A stretch of DNA of 64,000 bases from Mesorhizobium sp. NZP2077 (GCF_013170805.1 NZ_CP051293.1:930001-994000); one strand, 5' to 3'; positions 36,455 to 47,777 are shown, counted from the stretch's first letter. Numbers and translations: made by a program. Notes: generated from the sequence alone by a model not told the origin.

Positions 36455-36555
36455 CGTCGGATCGAACCAACCTCGGTTCTTCTTCGGAAGAATCGGGTGC
36501 GACGATCCCAAAACCTAAATGACCGGCGTCAGAAGCAAGCTGACGTCGGTTTTTT
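36455..36555 (+). ncRNA. candidate structured small RNA with its own terminator
   Basis: GGATCG (36459-36464) pairs with CGATCC (36503-36508). Between them lie GAACC/GGTTC (36464-36468 with 36475-36479) and TTCTTC-TTCG-GAAGAA (36477-36492), the latter closed by a UUCG tetraloop; these two share bases and may alternate. A perfect 11-bp terminator stem follows: ACCGGCGTCAG (36522-36532) with CTGACGTCGGT (36540-36550), then T5. No gene on the plus strand needs this terminator, so an independent transcript is likely. The 5' end and promoter are not resolved. Confidence 0.45.
36522..36555 (+). terminator. Rho-independent terminator of an orphan plus-strand transcript
   Basis: An 11-bp stem with one G-U pair and a 7-base loop AAGCAAG is followed by a run of T. 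Both flanking protein genes are on the minus strand and read through the other way. Confidence 0.8.
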
Positions 36556-36595
36556 CATGCCCGTGGTCTGAGGCGCCGGGATGCCCAGAGCCTTC

Positions 36596-36812
36596 GTCAT
36601 CCCAGGGCGGAGTGACGCGAAGCGGCGCGCAGACCCTGGGATCCATGCTGCGGCGGTTCAGGATATGCGGCCGCAAAAGGTTGGTGTCGATCAGGCCGAG
36701 TCGAGAGAAACGCTCGACCCTGGACCGCTTTTACATGCAGCAAATGTCACGGCATGGATCCTGGGGTCTCCGCGACGGAGCTTCGCTCCTGCTTCGCCCC
36801 AGGATGACGAGG
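36596..36812. repeat. inverted mosaic repeat pair
   Basis: The left arm (36596-36650) reads CGTCATCCCAGGGCGGAG ... GACCCTGGGATCCATG. The right arm (36750-36812), read on the minus strand, gives CGTCATCCTGGGGCGAAGCA ... GACCCCAGGATCCATG. The arms are about 60 bp each, separated by about 100 bp. This is a typical rhizobial intergenic mosaic element. Confidence 0.7.
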
Positions 36813-36835
36813 GCAGGGCCGTTTCGGCAATTCCG

Positions 36836-37615
36836 TTACGGCTTGTGGACAAAGGCGGCGCCGAGGATGGGGCCTGGCATACCGTCCTTGCCGACCGACT
36901 GCAAAAGCACGGCGCAGCCGCCTTTCTTGGTGATCTCGCTCATCGGCAATTCATAGCGTTGCGCCTTGCCGTGCCACATGCCGGCGGTCTGGATGCCGGT
37001 GACCGCATTCCAGTAGGTCATCTTCCGGCCGGAGTTCTCGCCCTGGGCGATCTTGACCGTCTGCGGCGGCTCGAAATAGACGATGACGACATGGGCGTCG
37101 TTCGGGCCGGCACCGGCATCGCCGGCGTCGATGATCACGCGGTCGCTGGTGCGGCTGACCTTGACGGGCACATGCATGCCTTCGCCGGATCTCGCCATCC
37201 GGGCGAGCGCGCCGTCGACCTCGCCGCGATTGGCGCCGTTGACGTGCACGCGGCCATTGAGAACCGCCTGCGGCGTATAGACCGAGCGGCTGCCGAAGGC
37301 GCGCATATAATCATATTGCCGCTCGGTGTTTTCCTTGCGGCTCAGCGTGTCCTTCCAGCCGAGATAGTCCCAATAGTCGACGTGATAGGAAAGCGCGACG
37401 ATGTCTTCCTTGGCGGCAAGTTCGGCGAAGAAGGCATCGGCCGGCGGACAGGAACTGCAGCCCTGGCTGGTGAACAGTTCGACCACGCCGAGCGGCTTGT
37501 CCTGCTGGGGCTTGTCAGCCTGGATGCGCTCGGCCTCGCCGGCATGGCCGGCACCGGCAAAAGCCGAAAAGGCCAGCGCAAAAGCTGCCAGCCAAAATGA
37601 TCTTCGCCAGGCCAT
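36836..37615 (-). CDS. DUF1223 family secreted thioredoxin-like protein
   Basis: 259 residues with signal peptide ending at GAGHAG. The thioredoxin-like motif is VVELFTSQGCSSCPPADAFF, with CSSC as the redox pair. Further family blocks are YHVDYWDYLGWKDT and RQYDYMRAFGSRSVYTPQAVLNG. Periplasmic; a role in disulfide or redox chemistry is inferred. It is near acnA in many Rhizobiales. Confidence 0.88.
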   Translation of the reverse strand: MAWRRSFWLAAFALAFSAFAGAGHAGEAERIQADKPQQDKPLGVVELFTSQGCSSCPPADAFFAELAAKEDIVALSYHVDYWDYLGWKDTLSRKENTERQYDYMRAFGSRSVYTPQAVLNGRVHVNGANRGEVDGALARMARSGEGMHVPVKVSRTSDRVIIDAGDAGAGPNDAHVVIVYFEPPQTVKIAQGENSGRKMTYWNAVTGIQTAGMWHGKAQRYELPMSEITKKGGCAVLLQSVGKDGMPGPILGAAFVHKP

Positions 37616-37797
37616 GACAATTCCAATTCCCGCCGGTGGCGCCGGCTTTGTTCTGATTGTCTGAAATATGTGGCAGAAGCGGAAGTCAACGGGAAGTCAC
37701 GTTGCGGTGAAATTTTGCCATTGCAGCCGCAGGTAAGGCCGCAATAGGAGAGCTGCATTTCACGGCGTGGTTCGAATCGGGGGGTGGCAGCATCACC

Positions 37798-38470
37798 ATG
37801 TGGCAAACTCTCTTGACCCCTGTCGATCTCTATTGCGAGCGGACCGGCCCTGGACTTTGGTCCGAGCCGATGAATGCTTTGACCAACCTTGCTTTCATTG
37901 CCGCGGGATTATGGGGCGTGCGGGAAGTACGCCGGTGCAAGGCCGGCAGCTTTGCCGAAGTGCTGGCCTGGTGGGTGGTGGCGATCGGCATCGGTTCGAC
38001 GATCTTCCATACCTTTGCCACCAAGGGCACGATCTGGGTCGATATCCTGCCCATCGCCGGCTTCACGCTCGCCTATACGCTGTTCAACCTGCGCCGCTTC
38101 CTCGGCATGGACCAGGGCAAGGCGATCGCGATCTTTGCCGTCTTCTATGCGGTGGCAGGCGCGATGACCGTCGCCGTGCCCGACTGGCTGCGCCAGGTAT
38201 CGAACGGCACGACAGGCTACCTGCCGCCGTTCCTGGCGCTCGCTTTCTTCGGTGTGCTGGTGACAGCCAGCGGCAACCGGGCCGGCTGGTACAATCTGGC
38301 GGGGTCGGCGATCTTCGTGGTGTCCGTCATCTGCCGCATGATTGACCCGATGGGTCTGCGCCAGCTTTCCGCTCGGCACCCACTTCCTGTGGCACATCTT
38401 CAACGGACTGATGCTGGGGGTGCTGTTGGCGGCGGCGGCGCGATTTGGGGCACCGAAAGTAGGGCAGTAG
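37798..38470 (+). pseudogene. ceramidase-like (CREST family) membrane protein, frameshifted near the end
   Basis: The first ~180 residues are a normal alkaline-ceramidase-like protein: VDLYCERTGPGLWSEPMNALTNL, GSTIFHTFATKGTIWVDILP, and about seven membrane segments. At GGG 38352-38354 one G appears extra. Removing it turns MIDPMGLRQLSAR into DPMVCASFPLGTHFLWHIFNG, restoring the conserved His-containing C-terminus. That frame ends at TAG 38468-38470, inside an 8-bp tandem repeat. As sequenced, the frame ends at about 38478 with an unrelated tail that lacks the last metal-binding His motif. A G-run sequencing error is the main alternative. Confidence 0.7.
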
Positions 38471-38579
38471 GGCAGTAGGGCAGTAGGGCAGTAGGGCAGT
38501 AGGGCAGTAGGGCAGTAGGGCAGTAGGGAGATGACTTCCTTGCCCTACTCCCTTACTGCCCTACTGCCTTATTCCCTTG

Positions 38580-38580
<1 letters not shown>
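38461..38580. repeat. 8-bp tandem repeat with inverted partner
   Basis: AGGGCAGT is repeated about 8.5 times without interruption (38461-38528). Facing it are inverted copies, TGCCCTACTCCCTTACTGCC then CTACTGCC (38540-38575), so the whole can fold into a long hairpin. It lies between the convergent ceramidase-like gene and acnA, and may act as a terminator. A sister element lies between sucD and sucA. Confidence 0.85.
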
Positions 38581-41270
<2,690 letters not shown>

Positions 41271-41472
41271 GTGCGGTCCGTCCTTGTCTGTTCAGCCTGA
41301 AAGGGAACGGACGCCGATGGCATGCAATCACGCGCAAAGGTGCGGGTACGGCCATTTCCGCTGTCCGTTCCCAAGCAACCCGAGCCGTTAAAGGCGGCGC
41401 GTGCGCTGGTTCGGCGCAAATTTTTGTTCCCGTGCCGACCGCTGGCACGGATGCACCGCATATAGAGAATTT

Positions 41473-41489
41473 TCTGGAATAGTTCTAGA
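41473..41489. promoter_or_regulatory. candidate Irr (ICE) box between acnA and ccmA
   Basis: TCTGGAATAGTTCTAGA is a 17-bp inverted repeat with a 7-3-7 layout and one mismatch between arms. The iron-control element bound by Irr in Rhizobiales is about TTTAGAA-N3-TTCTAAA. The site lies just upstream of the CTATAT -10-like sequence of acnA (41465-41460, minus strand), and 68 bp before ccmA. Irr control of acnA is known in related bacteria; this instance is inferred. Confidence 0.45.
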
Positions 41490-41556
41490 CAGTCGGAGAG
41501 CAAATTTGTGCGATGCGGCAGCGCTCGCGAAACATTGTTTTCAGGGCAGGCGAGGG

Positions 41557-42165
41557 ATGCGGCTTATCGCCGAAAATCTGGGCGGCGAACGCGGCGGCGA
41601 GAGCGTGTTTTCCGGGGTTGGTTTTGACCTCGGTGACGGCCAGGCGCTGGTCGTCACCGGGCCGAACGGATCCGGCAAATCGACCTTGCTGAGGATCATT
41701 GCCGGGCTGCTGCCGGTGGCGGAGGGCCGAGTGCTGCTCGAAGGCGGCGGCGAGGCGTTTCCATCTCTTGCCTCGGCCTGTCATTACCTTGGCCATCAGA
41801 ACGCGATGAAGCCGGCGCTCAGCGTGATGGAAAACCTGCGCTTCTGGATCGACTTCAATGGTGGTGGAGCTGTCGGCGTCGACGAGGCGCTGGAGACGGT
41901 CGGGCTGGTTGGCATTGGTCATCTGCCGTTCGGCTATCTCTCGACCGGCCAGCGGCGGCGCGCGGCGATCGCCAAGCTTTTGGTCAGTCAGCGGCCGCTA
42001 TGGCTGCTGGATGAGCCGACGGCGGGATTGGACAAGGCTTCGGAGGCGCGGTTTGCGGGGCTGATGATGAAGCATTGCGCTGGGGGTGGGATGATTGTCG
42101 CGGCGACGCATCTGCCGTTGGGGCTGGAGGGGGCGACGGAATTGAGAATGGGGGAAACGGATTGA
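41557..42165 (+). CDS. ccmA: heme exporter ATP-binding protein CcmA
   Basis: 202 residues from ATG 41557. Walker A is TGPNGSGKSTLLR, signature LSTGQRRRAAIAKLL, Walker B LWLLDEPTAGLD; CYLGHQNAMKPALSVMENLRFW is characteristic of CcmA. It powers the CcmABCD complex that loads heme on CcmE for cytochrome c maturation. ccmB follows after 208 bp, which is unusually far because a palindromic element lies between them. Confidence 0.93.
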   Translation: MRLIAENLGGERGGESVFSGVGFDLGDGQALVVTGPNGSGKSTLLRIIAGLLPVAEGRVLLEGGGEAFPSLASACHYLGHQNAMKPALSVMENLRFWIDFNGGGAVGVDEALETVGLVGIGHLPFGYLSTGQRRRAAIAKLLVSQRPLWLLDEPTAGLDKASEARFAGLMMKHCAGGGMIVAATHLPLGLEGATELRMGETD

Positions 42166-42176
42166 TGACGGTGCGA

Positions 42177-42338
42177 GGCGCCCCCCTCTGTCCTGCCGGA
42201 CATCTCCCCCACAAGGGGGGAGATCGGCTGTTGGCTCGGCTTTCGCCAATCTCCAACGTTGCAAGAAGTGCGCTGACGGCGAAGCTGCCAATCTCCCCCC
42301 TTGTGGGGGAGATGTCCGGCAGGACAGAGGGGGGCGCC
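42177..42338. repeat. 162-bp palindromic element between ccmA and ccmB
   Basis: Two 54-bp arms (42177-42230 and 42285-42338) are inverted copies with about two mismatches. They begin GGCGCCCCCCTCTGTCCTGC and contain an inner palindrome, ATCTCCCCC-ACAA-GGGGGAGAT. A 54-bp unique centre separates them. No coding sequence is inside. This is a MITE/RIME-like rhizobial element sitting inside an operon. Confidence 0.85.
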
Positions 42339-42373
42339 ACAGAACGCCGTCCCCAACCAGGGACCACATCGTA

Positions 42374-43039
42374 ATGTGGTCCCTCTTCCTGCGCGACATC
42401 CGCCTCAACATCCGCGCCGGCGGCGGGGCGCTGACCGGCGTCATCTTCTTCCTCGCCGTCATCGCCACCATTCCGTTCGGCGTCGGGCCAGACCTCAAGC
42501 TGCTGGCCCGTATTGGCCCGGCGATCCTGTGGATCGGCGCGCTGCTCGCCTGCCTGCTCGGGCTGGACCGGCTGTTCCAGGCCGATCGCGAGGACGGCTC
42601 GCTCGATCTCCTAGTGCTCGGCAACGACCGGCACATGCTGGCGGTGACCGTATTGGTGAAATGCCTGGCGCATTGGGCGGGCAGCGTCTTGCCGCTTGTC
42701 GTCGCTGCTCCCTTGCTCGGCCTGTTCATGAATATGGAGCCGCTCGCCATCGGCGCCACCGCGCTGACGCTGCTGGTCGGCACGCCGGCGATCACCTTCA
42801 TCGGCGCTGCCGGTGCCGCCGTGGCTGTGGCGCTGCCGCGCGGCGGGCTGCTGATCTCGGTGCTGGTGCTGCCGCTGACCATTCCGGTGCTGATCTTCGG
42901 CGTTTCGGCGAGCTATGGCGCGACGGCCAACCCCGATCCGTTCCTGCAACCTTTCCTCATTCTTGCCGCGCTGACGCTGTTTCTTGCCGTGCTTGGGCCG
43001 GTCTCGGCGGCGCTGGCGCTGCGGCATGGAACCGACTGA
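42374..43039 (+). CDS. ccmB: heme exporter membrane subunit CcmB
   Basis: 221 residues, six membrane segments. The N-terminus MWSLFLRDIRLNIRAGGGALTGVIFFLAV and the central DREDGSLDLLVLGN and LGLFMNMEPLAIGATALTLLVGTPAITFIG blocks are typical. It forms the permease with CcmC under the ATPase CcmA. It is followed directly by a 161-bp gap and then ccmD. Confidence 0.93.
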   Translation: MWSLFLRDIRLNIRAGGGALTGVIFFLAVIATIPFGVGPDLKLLARIGPAILWIGALLACLLGLDRLFQADREDGSLDLLVLGNDRHMLAVTVLVKCLAHWAGSVLPLVVAAPLLGLFMNMEPLAIGATALTLLVGTPAITFIGAAGAAVAVALPRGGLLISVLVLPLTIPVLIFGVSASYGATANPDPFLQPFLILAALTLFLAVLGPVSAALALRHGTD

Positions 43040-43200
43040 GCGAGGGTGGCCATGGTTTGCGCGACATCAAGGGCAGCGGCACGGTGGCCATGTATGTTTG
43101 AGACCACGGTGCGTTGCGAAGCCGCGGGCAGGCCGTTAAGGGAAAGCATGATCGAACGAACCGGAAGGTCGGAAAGACACGTGCCGATGGAGCGACAGGC
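43040..43200 (+). other. junction where ccmC would be expected
   Basis: In rhizobia the order is ccmA-B-C-D-G, and ccmC encodes about 250 residues. Here only 161 bp lie between ccmB and ccmD and none of it translates into CcmC-like sequence (no WGTWWVWD motif). A 50-codon open frame runs from ATG 43052 to TGA 43202-43204, overlapping the ccmD start. It resembles nothing and may be the scar of a deletion. Confidence 0.6.
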
Positions 43201-43374
43201 ATGAGCGCGCATGCGCTCTATGTCACGGTCGCCTATGGCATCACCGCCATAGTGCTGGCCGCGCTGATCGGCTGGATCCTGCTCGACCAAAGGGGGCGCA
43301 AGCGGGATCTTGCCGAACTGGAAGCAGCAGGCGTGCGGCGACGTTCCGACAAGGCGGAGGCTGAGAAGCCGTGA
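43201..43374 (+). CDS. ccmD: heme exporter small subunit CcmD
   Basis: 57 residues: one membrane helix (YVTVAYGITAIVLAALIGWILLDQRGR) with a basic cytoplasmic tail (RDLAELEAAGVRRRSDKA), as in CcmD, which releases holo-CcmE from CcmABC. The stop overlaps the GTG start of ccmG (GTGA), so translation is coupled. Confidence 0.88.
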   Translation: MSAHALYVTVAYGITAIVLAALIGWILLDQRGRKRDLAELEAAGVRRRSDKAEAEKP

Positions 43375-43946
43375 GCACGGAAACCGAAACGCCGACGCGG
43401 GGTCGCCGCCTGTTCGTGCTGTTGCCGCTTTTTGTCTTCCTCGGCCTGGCCGGCCTGTTCCTGTCGCAGCTTTTGTCCGGTCGGGATGTCTCGGAAGTGC
43501 CGTCGGCGCTGATCGGGCGGCCGGCGCCGCAGACCAATTTGCCGGCGCTGGAGGGGGCAAACCTGCCGGGGCTTGATTCCAGGTCGTTTGCCGGCAAGGT
43601 CACGCTGGTCAACGTGTTTGCTTCATGGTGCGCGCCGTGCCGGGAAGAGCACCCGGTGCTTTTGGCGCTGTCGCAGGACAAGCGCTTCGTGATGACAGCG
43701 CTGAACTACAAGGACCGGCCGGAAAATGCCCGCCGGTTCCTCGGCGACCTCGGCAATCCGTTCCAGGCGATCGGCGTCGACGAAGCCGGCCGTACGGCGA
43801 TCGACTGGGGTGTCTATGGTGTGCCGGAGACTTTCGTCATCGGCAAGGACGGCAAGATCGCCTACAAGCATGTCGGCCCGCTGACGACGGAGGCGGCGCG
43901 GACGCTGCTGTTGCCGCAGATCGACAAGGCATTGGCGGCGCATTGA
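43371..43946 (+). CDS. ccmG: thiol:disulfide oxidoreductase CcmG/DsbE
   Basis: 191 residues, GTG start. One N-terminal membrane anchor (FVLLPLFVFLGLAGLFLSQLL) places a thioredoxin fold in the periplasm. The active site is WCAPC in NVFASWCAPCREEHPVL, and the conserved VYGVPETFVIGKDGKIAYKHVGPL follows. It reduces apocytochrome c cysteines before heme attachment. Last gene of the ccm cluster here; a palindromic repeat begins at its last base. Confidence 0.94.
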   Translation: MSTETETPTRGRRLFVLLPLFVFLGLAGLFLSQLLSGRDVSEVPSALIGRPAPQTNLPALEGANLPGLDSRSFAGKVTLVNVFASWCAPCREEHPVLLALSQDKRFVMTALNYKDRPENARRFLGDLGNPFQAIGVDEAGRTAIDWGVYGVPETFVIGKDGKIAYKHVGPLTTEAARTLLLPQIDKALAAH

Positions 43947-44071
43947 TATTCAGGTGATGCCGGCCTGCAAACGGCGGCTTCCTGCGCTTCCGGTGCTCAC
44001 GTACGAAAAGTACGCTCCGCTCCGGTTCTCGGAATCCACCGTTTTCGGCTCGGCCTGACCTGAATCTCGAC
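43946..44071. repeat. 126-bp palindromic element, copy 1
   Basis: Ends are ATTCAGGT and ACCTGAAT, a perfect 8-bp terminal inverted repeat. The middle holds a hairpin around GTAC-GAAAA-GTAC flanked by GCTTCCGGTGCTCAC and GCTCCGCTCCGG. A second copy with the same ends is at 54601-54725. Confidence 0.85.
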
Positions 44072-44104
44072 GCGCCTCGGCGGCGCGTGCCACGAGACGT
44101 GAGA

Positions 44105-44272
44105 TCAGCCGTAGATCTGCTTGTGGACCTGGTAGAGCATTTCCGAGCGATCGGCGCGCATGTCGGCCAGATCGCGGCTGGAGAAGCTGTCGATTTCGGC
44201 GACGAGGCGGTTGTAGTGCTTGCGCTTGGCGATGCTGCTGCGAGCGCGGTTCATGAGATCGTTGAAGATCAT
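44105..44272 (-). CDS. DUF1127 small protein
   Basis: 55 residues from ATG 44272. The DUF1127 pattern is RKHYNRLVAEIDSFSSRDLADMRADRSEM followed by a short tail. Such small basic proteins in alphaproteobacteria have been linked to phosphate, carbon and RNA metabolism. The longer frame upstream has no family similarity. A 13-bp perfect inverted repeat lies 77-112 bp upstream. Confidence 0.85.
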   Translation of the reverse strand: MIFNDLMNRARSSIAKRKHYNRLVAEIDSFSSRDLADMRADRSEMLYQVHKQIYG

Positions 44273-44348
44273 AGCAAGGGTTCCTTCTGTGCCGCATTCT
44301 GGCGGCCGGTTCTTCCTCCCTTGGTCAATACGGATCATGACATAGGAA

Positions 44349-44384
44349 TGGTGCATTGCAAAAAGAAGATGTTGCAATGCACCA
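44349..44384. promoter_or_regulatory. perfect 13-bp inverted repeat upstream of the DUF1127 gene
   Basis: TGGTGCATTGCAA (44349-44361) and TTGCAATGCACCA (44372-44384) are exact inverted copies around 10 bases. It could be an operator for DUF1127 or a hairpin in its 5' leader. There is no T run, so a terminator is unlikely. Confidence 0.5.
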
Positions 44385-44460
44385 TTGCACGCAGCGCATA
44401 GCCGGTTAATCGAGTCCTAAGGCGAGACAGGCCTAGTCGCGCGGCTGTTTCCTCTCCGTT

Positions 44461-44471
44461 TTGTCATACAA
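44461..44471. promoter_or_regulatory. GntR-type operator candidate before the SMP-30 gene
   Basis: TTGTCATACAA is an inverted repeat TTGT-CAT-ACAA, close to the FadR/GntR-family half-site pattern TNGT-N3-ACNA. It lies 77 bp before the SMP-30 start. No GntR gene is in the window. Confidence 0.3.
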
Positions 44472-44547
44472 ATTGCGAAGGCCCCGTCTTGCCAGATCGA
44501 TCGCGGGCTGGCTTGATCCGCCGTCACATGATGCCGGGAGGAAATGC

Positions 44548-45468
<921 letters not shown>

Positions 45469-45621
45469 GGCTGCTTCGAACTTTTCTCTGGCGGGCCTTG
45501 ATGGCGTTTCTGCGCATGCCCCTCGCGCCACGGTTGCCGGCGCCGCCACCATTCAGTTCGCCTGAGAGGATATCGAAGCAGTTTCTTGCCGGTATCAGGC
45601 ACAATCCAAGGGGAGGACGTC

Positions 45622-45831
45622 ATGCCATTCGTCAACATCCGCATCGTCAAGGAAGTGATCGCCGCCGATCCGGCAGGCAAGAAGGCTGATATCGCCAAGA
45701 AAGTCACGGCAGCCATCATGGAGGCGACCGGGCTCGGCAATGACGATGTCTGGGTGGTTTTCGAGGAGGTCAACGCCCGCGACTGGTATGTCGGCAAGAC
45801 CGATGTCGAGACGTTGCGAGGGAAGAAGTAA
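45622..45831 (+). CDS. 4-oxalocrotonate tautomerase-like protein
   Basis: 69 residues. After removal of Met, Pro1 would be N-terminal (MPFVNIRIV), the catalytic base of the tautomerase superfamily. KKADIAKKVTAAIMEATGLGNDDVWVVFEEV follows as usual. It forms hexamers or dimers. AGGGGAGGA is upstream. Substrate unknown. Confidence 0.9.
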   Translation: MPFVNIRIVKEVIAADPAGKKADIAKKVTAAIMEATGLGNDDVWVVFEEVNARDWYVGKTDVETLRGKK

Positions 45832-45840
45832 GGCCGCGGC

Positions 45841-46374
45841 TCAACGCGAGGCGATAAACTCCGCGAAGGCAGCCAGCGCGTCTCGCATCGCCAGCACATT
45901 CGCCGGCTCAGCCAAAATAGCCGCCACCTCCTGCGGCTTCTTCCCCAGCAGTGCAATCTCCAGCACCGCGTCCTCATAAAGAGCAAACGACATCGTCCGC
46001 ATGATCTCGGCCAGGGCGGCGCGGGCGAACAGCGAGCGTGGCGAGGCGTGCACTGGCATGGCCGGTTTGGCGACGGCGGCGTCGCGCGAGACCAGCCAGT
46101 CGAGCGCGTTCTTCAGCCCGCCCGGCACGCCATGGGCATATTCGGGGCAGGAGACGATGATGCCGTCGGCACCGGTGACGGCATCGATCAGGTCGGCCGC
46201 TTCGCGCGGCGTGCGCTCGGCCTCGTCGTCGGGGTTGAAGATCGGCAAGCGGCCGAGCCTGTCATAGACGCTGACGCGGCAGCCGGTTGGCGCGTTGCGC
46301 GCCAGGGCCGCGACCAGGGCCGAATTGGTGGAGGCCGCGCGCAGGCTGCCGGAGATGGCGAGGATGTTCAGCAA
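45841..46374 (-). CDS. NADPH-dependent FMN reductase
   Basis: 177 residues, flavodoxin fold. The FMN phosphate loop is AISGSLRAASTNSAL, and CPEYAHGVPGGLKNALDWL is the typical second block. Reduces FMN, quinones or chromate-like compounds with NADPH; substrate not predictable. It is 40 bp downstream of an FMN-binding PNPOx-type gene on the same strand. Confidence 0.88.
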   Translation of the reverse strand: MLNILAISGSLRAASTNSALVAALARNAPTGCRVSVYDRLGRLPIFNPDDEAERTPREAADLIDAVTGADGIIVSCPEYAHGVPGGLKNALDWLVSRDAAVAKPAMPVHASPRSLFARAALAEIMRTMSFALYEDAVLEIALLGKKPQEVAAILAEPANVLAMRDALAAFAEFIASR

Positions 46375-46413
46375 GGTATGGAGCCAGTTCGGACGAATCG
46401 CGTCCGCAAAAGC

Positions 46414-47034
46414 CTACCACATGGTCTGCTTGTAATCGTCGTCCAGCCAGCGATCGGTCGCCTCGGCCGAATCGGCGAGCGCGAGCTGGTCGCGCAGGAT
46501 CTGGCCAAGTGTCGGCAGCGTCGCGCGGTCGTACCAGCTTTCGGGCTTCCACAAATCGGAGCGCATGAAGGCCTTGGCGCAGTGCATGTAGGCGGCCTTG
46601 ACGGCGACGACGATGACGCTTTGCGGCTCCTTGCCGTCGACGGCCAGGCGCTCGCGCAGGGTAGCATCGACGGTGATGCGGGCGTTGCCATTGACGCGCA
46701 GCGTCTCGTTCATGCCGGGAATGAGGAAAAGCAGCCCGACCGAGGGATTGCGCAGGATGTTCTCCAGCGTATCCAGCCGGTTGTTGCCGGGCCGGTCGGG
46801 GATGGCGATGGTGCGGTCGTCGAGAACGGCGGCGAAGCCGGGCTTGTCGCCCTTCGGCGTCACGTCGGCATTGCCTTCACCGTCGGAGGAGCCGATCAGC
46901 ACGAACGGGCTCTTGCCGATGAAGGAGCGGCAATGGCCGTCCAGCGACCTCAATTCCTTGCGGATCGAGCCATCGGTGGGCAGGGGCGTCTTGTAGATCG
47001 TCCTCAGCTCGTCGCGCGTGGTGACGAATTCCAT
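46414..47034 (-). CDS. pyridoxamine 5'-phosphate oxidase-family FMN protein
   Basis: 206 residues. Split-barrel FMN-binding fold with SPFVLIGSSDGEGNADVTPKGDKPGF, IAIPDRPGNNRLDTLENILRNPSVGLLFLIPG and ETLRVNGNARIT, as in MSMEG_1061-type flavoproteins. The C-terminus has AYMHCAKAFMRSDLW. Role unknown; it may act with the next flavin reductase. Confidence 0.85.
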   Translation of the reverse strand: MEFVTTRDELRTIYKTPLPTDGSIRKELRSLDGHCRSFIGKSPFVLIGSSDGEGNADVTPKGDKPGFAAVLDDRTIAIPDRPGNNRLDTLENILRNPSVGLLFLIPGMNETLRVNGNARITVDATLRERLAVDGKEPQSVIVVAVKAAYMHCAKAFMRSDLWKPESWYDRATLPTLGQILRDQLALADSAEATDRWLDDDYKQTMW

Positions 47035-47057
47035 GGCTCTCCCCTTATTTTCCGCCT

Positions 47058-47732
47058 CTACTTGCCGGGCTTTTCTTCCCCGCTCGCCTTGTCGTCCAGC
47101 GAATGATGCAGGATCAGCGGCATCTGGCTGAAGGTGAACAAAAGCGTGATCGGCATGATGCCCCAGACCTTGAAGGTAACCCAGGCGTCGGTGGAAAAAT
47201 TGCGCCAGACCACTTCGTTGACGACGGCCAGGAAGATGAAGAACAGGCCCCAGCGGAAGGTGAGTTTGCGCCAGCCTTCGGCATCGAGCTTGAAGGCCGA
47301 ATCAAAGACATAACCGAGCAGCGACCTGCCGAAGTAGAGGCCGCCGAGCAGCACGCCGCCGAACAGCGTGTTGACGATGGTCGGCTTCATCTTGATGAAG
47401 ATGTCGTCCTGCAGATAGAGCGTCAGCGCGCCGAAAATGAAGACGACGACGCCCGACACCATCGGCATGATCGGCAAGGTGCGCGTCAGGAGCCAGGAGG
47501 CGATCAGCGCGATGGCCGTGGCGGCCATGAACAGGCCGGTGGCGACGAAGATCGGACCGCCGAACTCACCGAGAACAGGGAATTTCTGCACCAGCCATTC
47601 GCCGCGCGCATTGGCGAAGAAGAAGACCAGCAGAGGCCCCAGCTCCAGCACCAGCTTAAGCACGGGATTGACGCCTTCCTTCTTCTCTTTCTGCGGGTCG
47701 GACGGATCGCGTTCGAGAATGGGTGGGTTCAT
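47058..47732 (-). CDS. inner membrane septation protein A homologue (YciB/IspZ)
   Basis: 224 residues, about six membrane helices. [18 protein letters not shown] near the N-terminus and [47 protein letters not shown] are the family blocks. It affects septum formation or envelope integrity in enterobacteria and Shigella. It follows ftsY in the dapF-mtaB-ftsY unit, the usual rhizobial order. Confidence 0.93.
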   Translation of the reverse strand: MNPPILERDPSDPQKEKKEGVNPVLKLVLELGPLLVFFFANARGEWLVQKFPVLGEFGGPIFVATGLFMAATAIALIASWLLTRTLPIMPMVSGVVVFIFGALTLYLQDDIFIKMKPTIVNTLFGGVLLGGLYFGRSLLGYVFDSAFKLDAEGWRKLTFRWGLFFIFLAVVNEVVWRNFSTDAWVTFKVWGIMPITLLFTFSQMPLILHHSLDDKASGEEKPGK

Positions 47733-47777
47733 GATCTTCCTTCTTACACACGGTCCCGTTCAAAAGGGATCATGCCG

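Larger units (their letters stand above)
36182..36835. other. 654-bp intergenic region with an RNA candidate and a mosaic repeat
   Basis: Between two leftward genes there is no credible protein gene. The region holds a structured, terminated plus-strand RNA candidate (36455-36555) and an inverted mosaic repeat (36596-36812). The first 250 bp show no clear feature. Confidence 0.6.

Noticed and set aside
38461..38528. Regular repeats as a CRISPR array
   Set aside because: Units are 8 bp, contiguous and without spacers; no cas genes.
43052..43204. 50-codon frame between ccmB and ccmD as a new small gene
   Set aside because: No hydrophobic segment or motif; the overlap with ccmD may be accidental. 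Kept only as part of the ccmC question.
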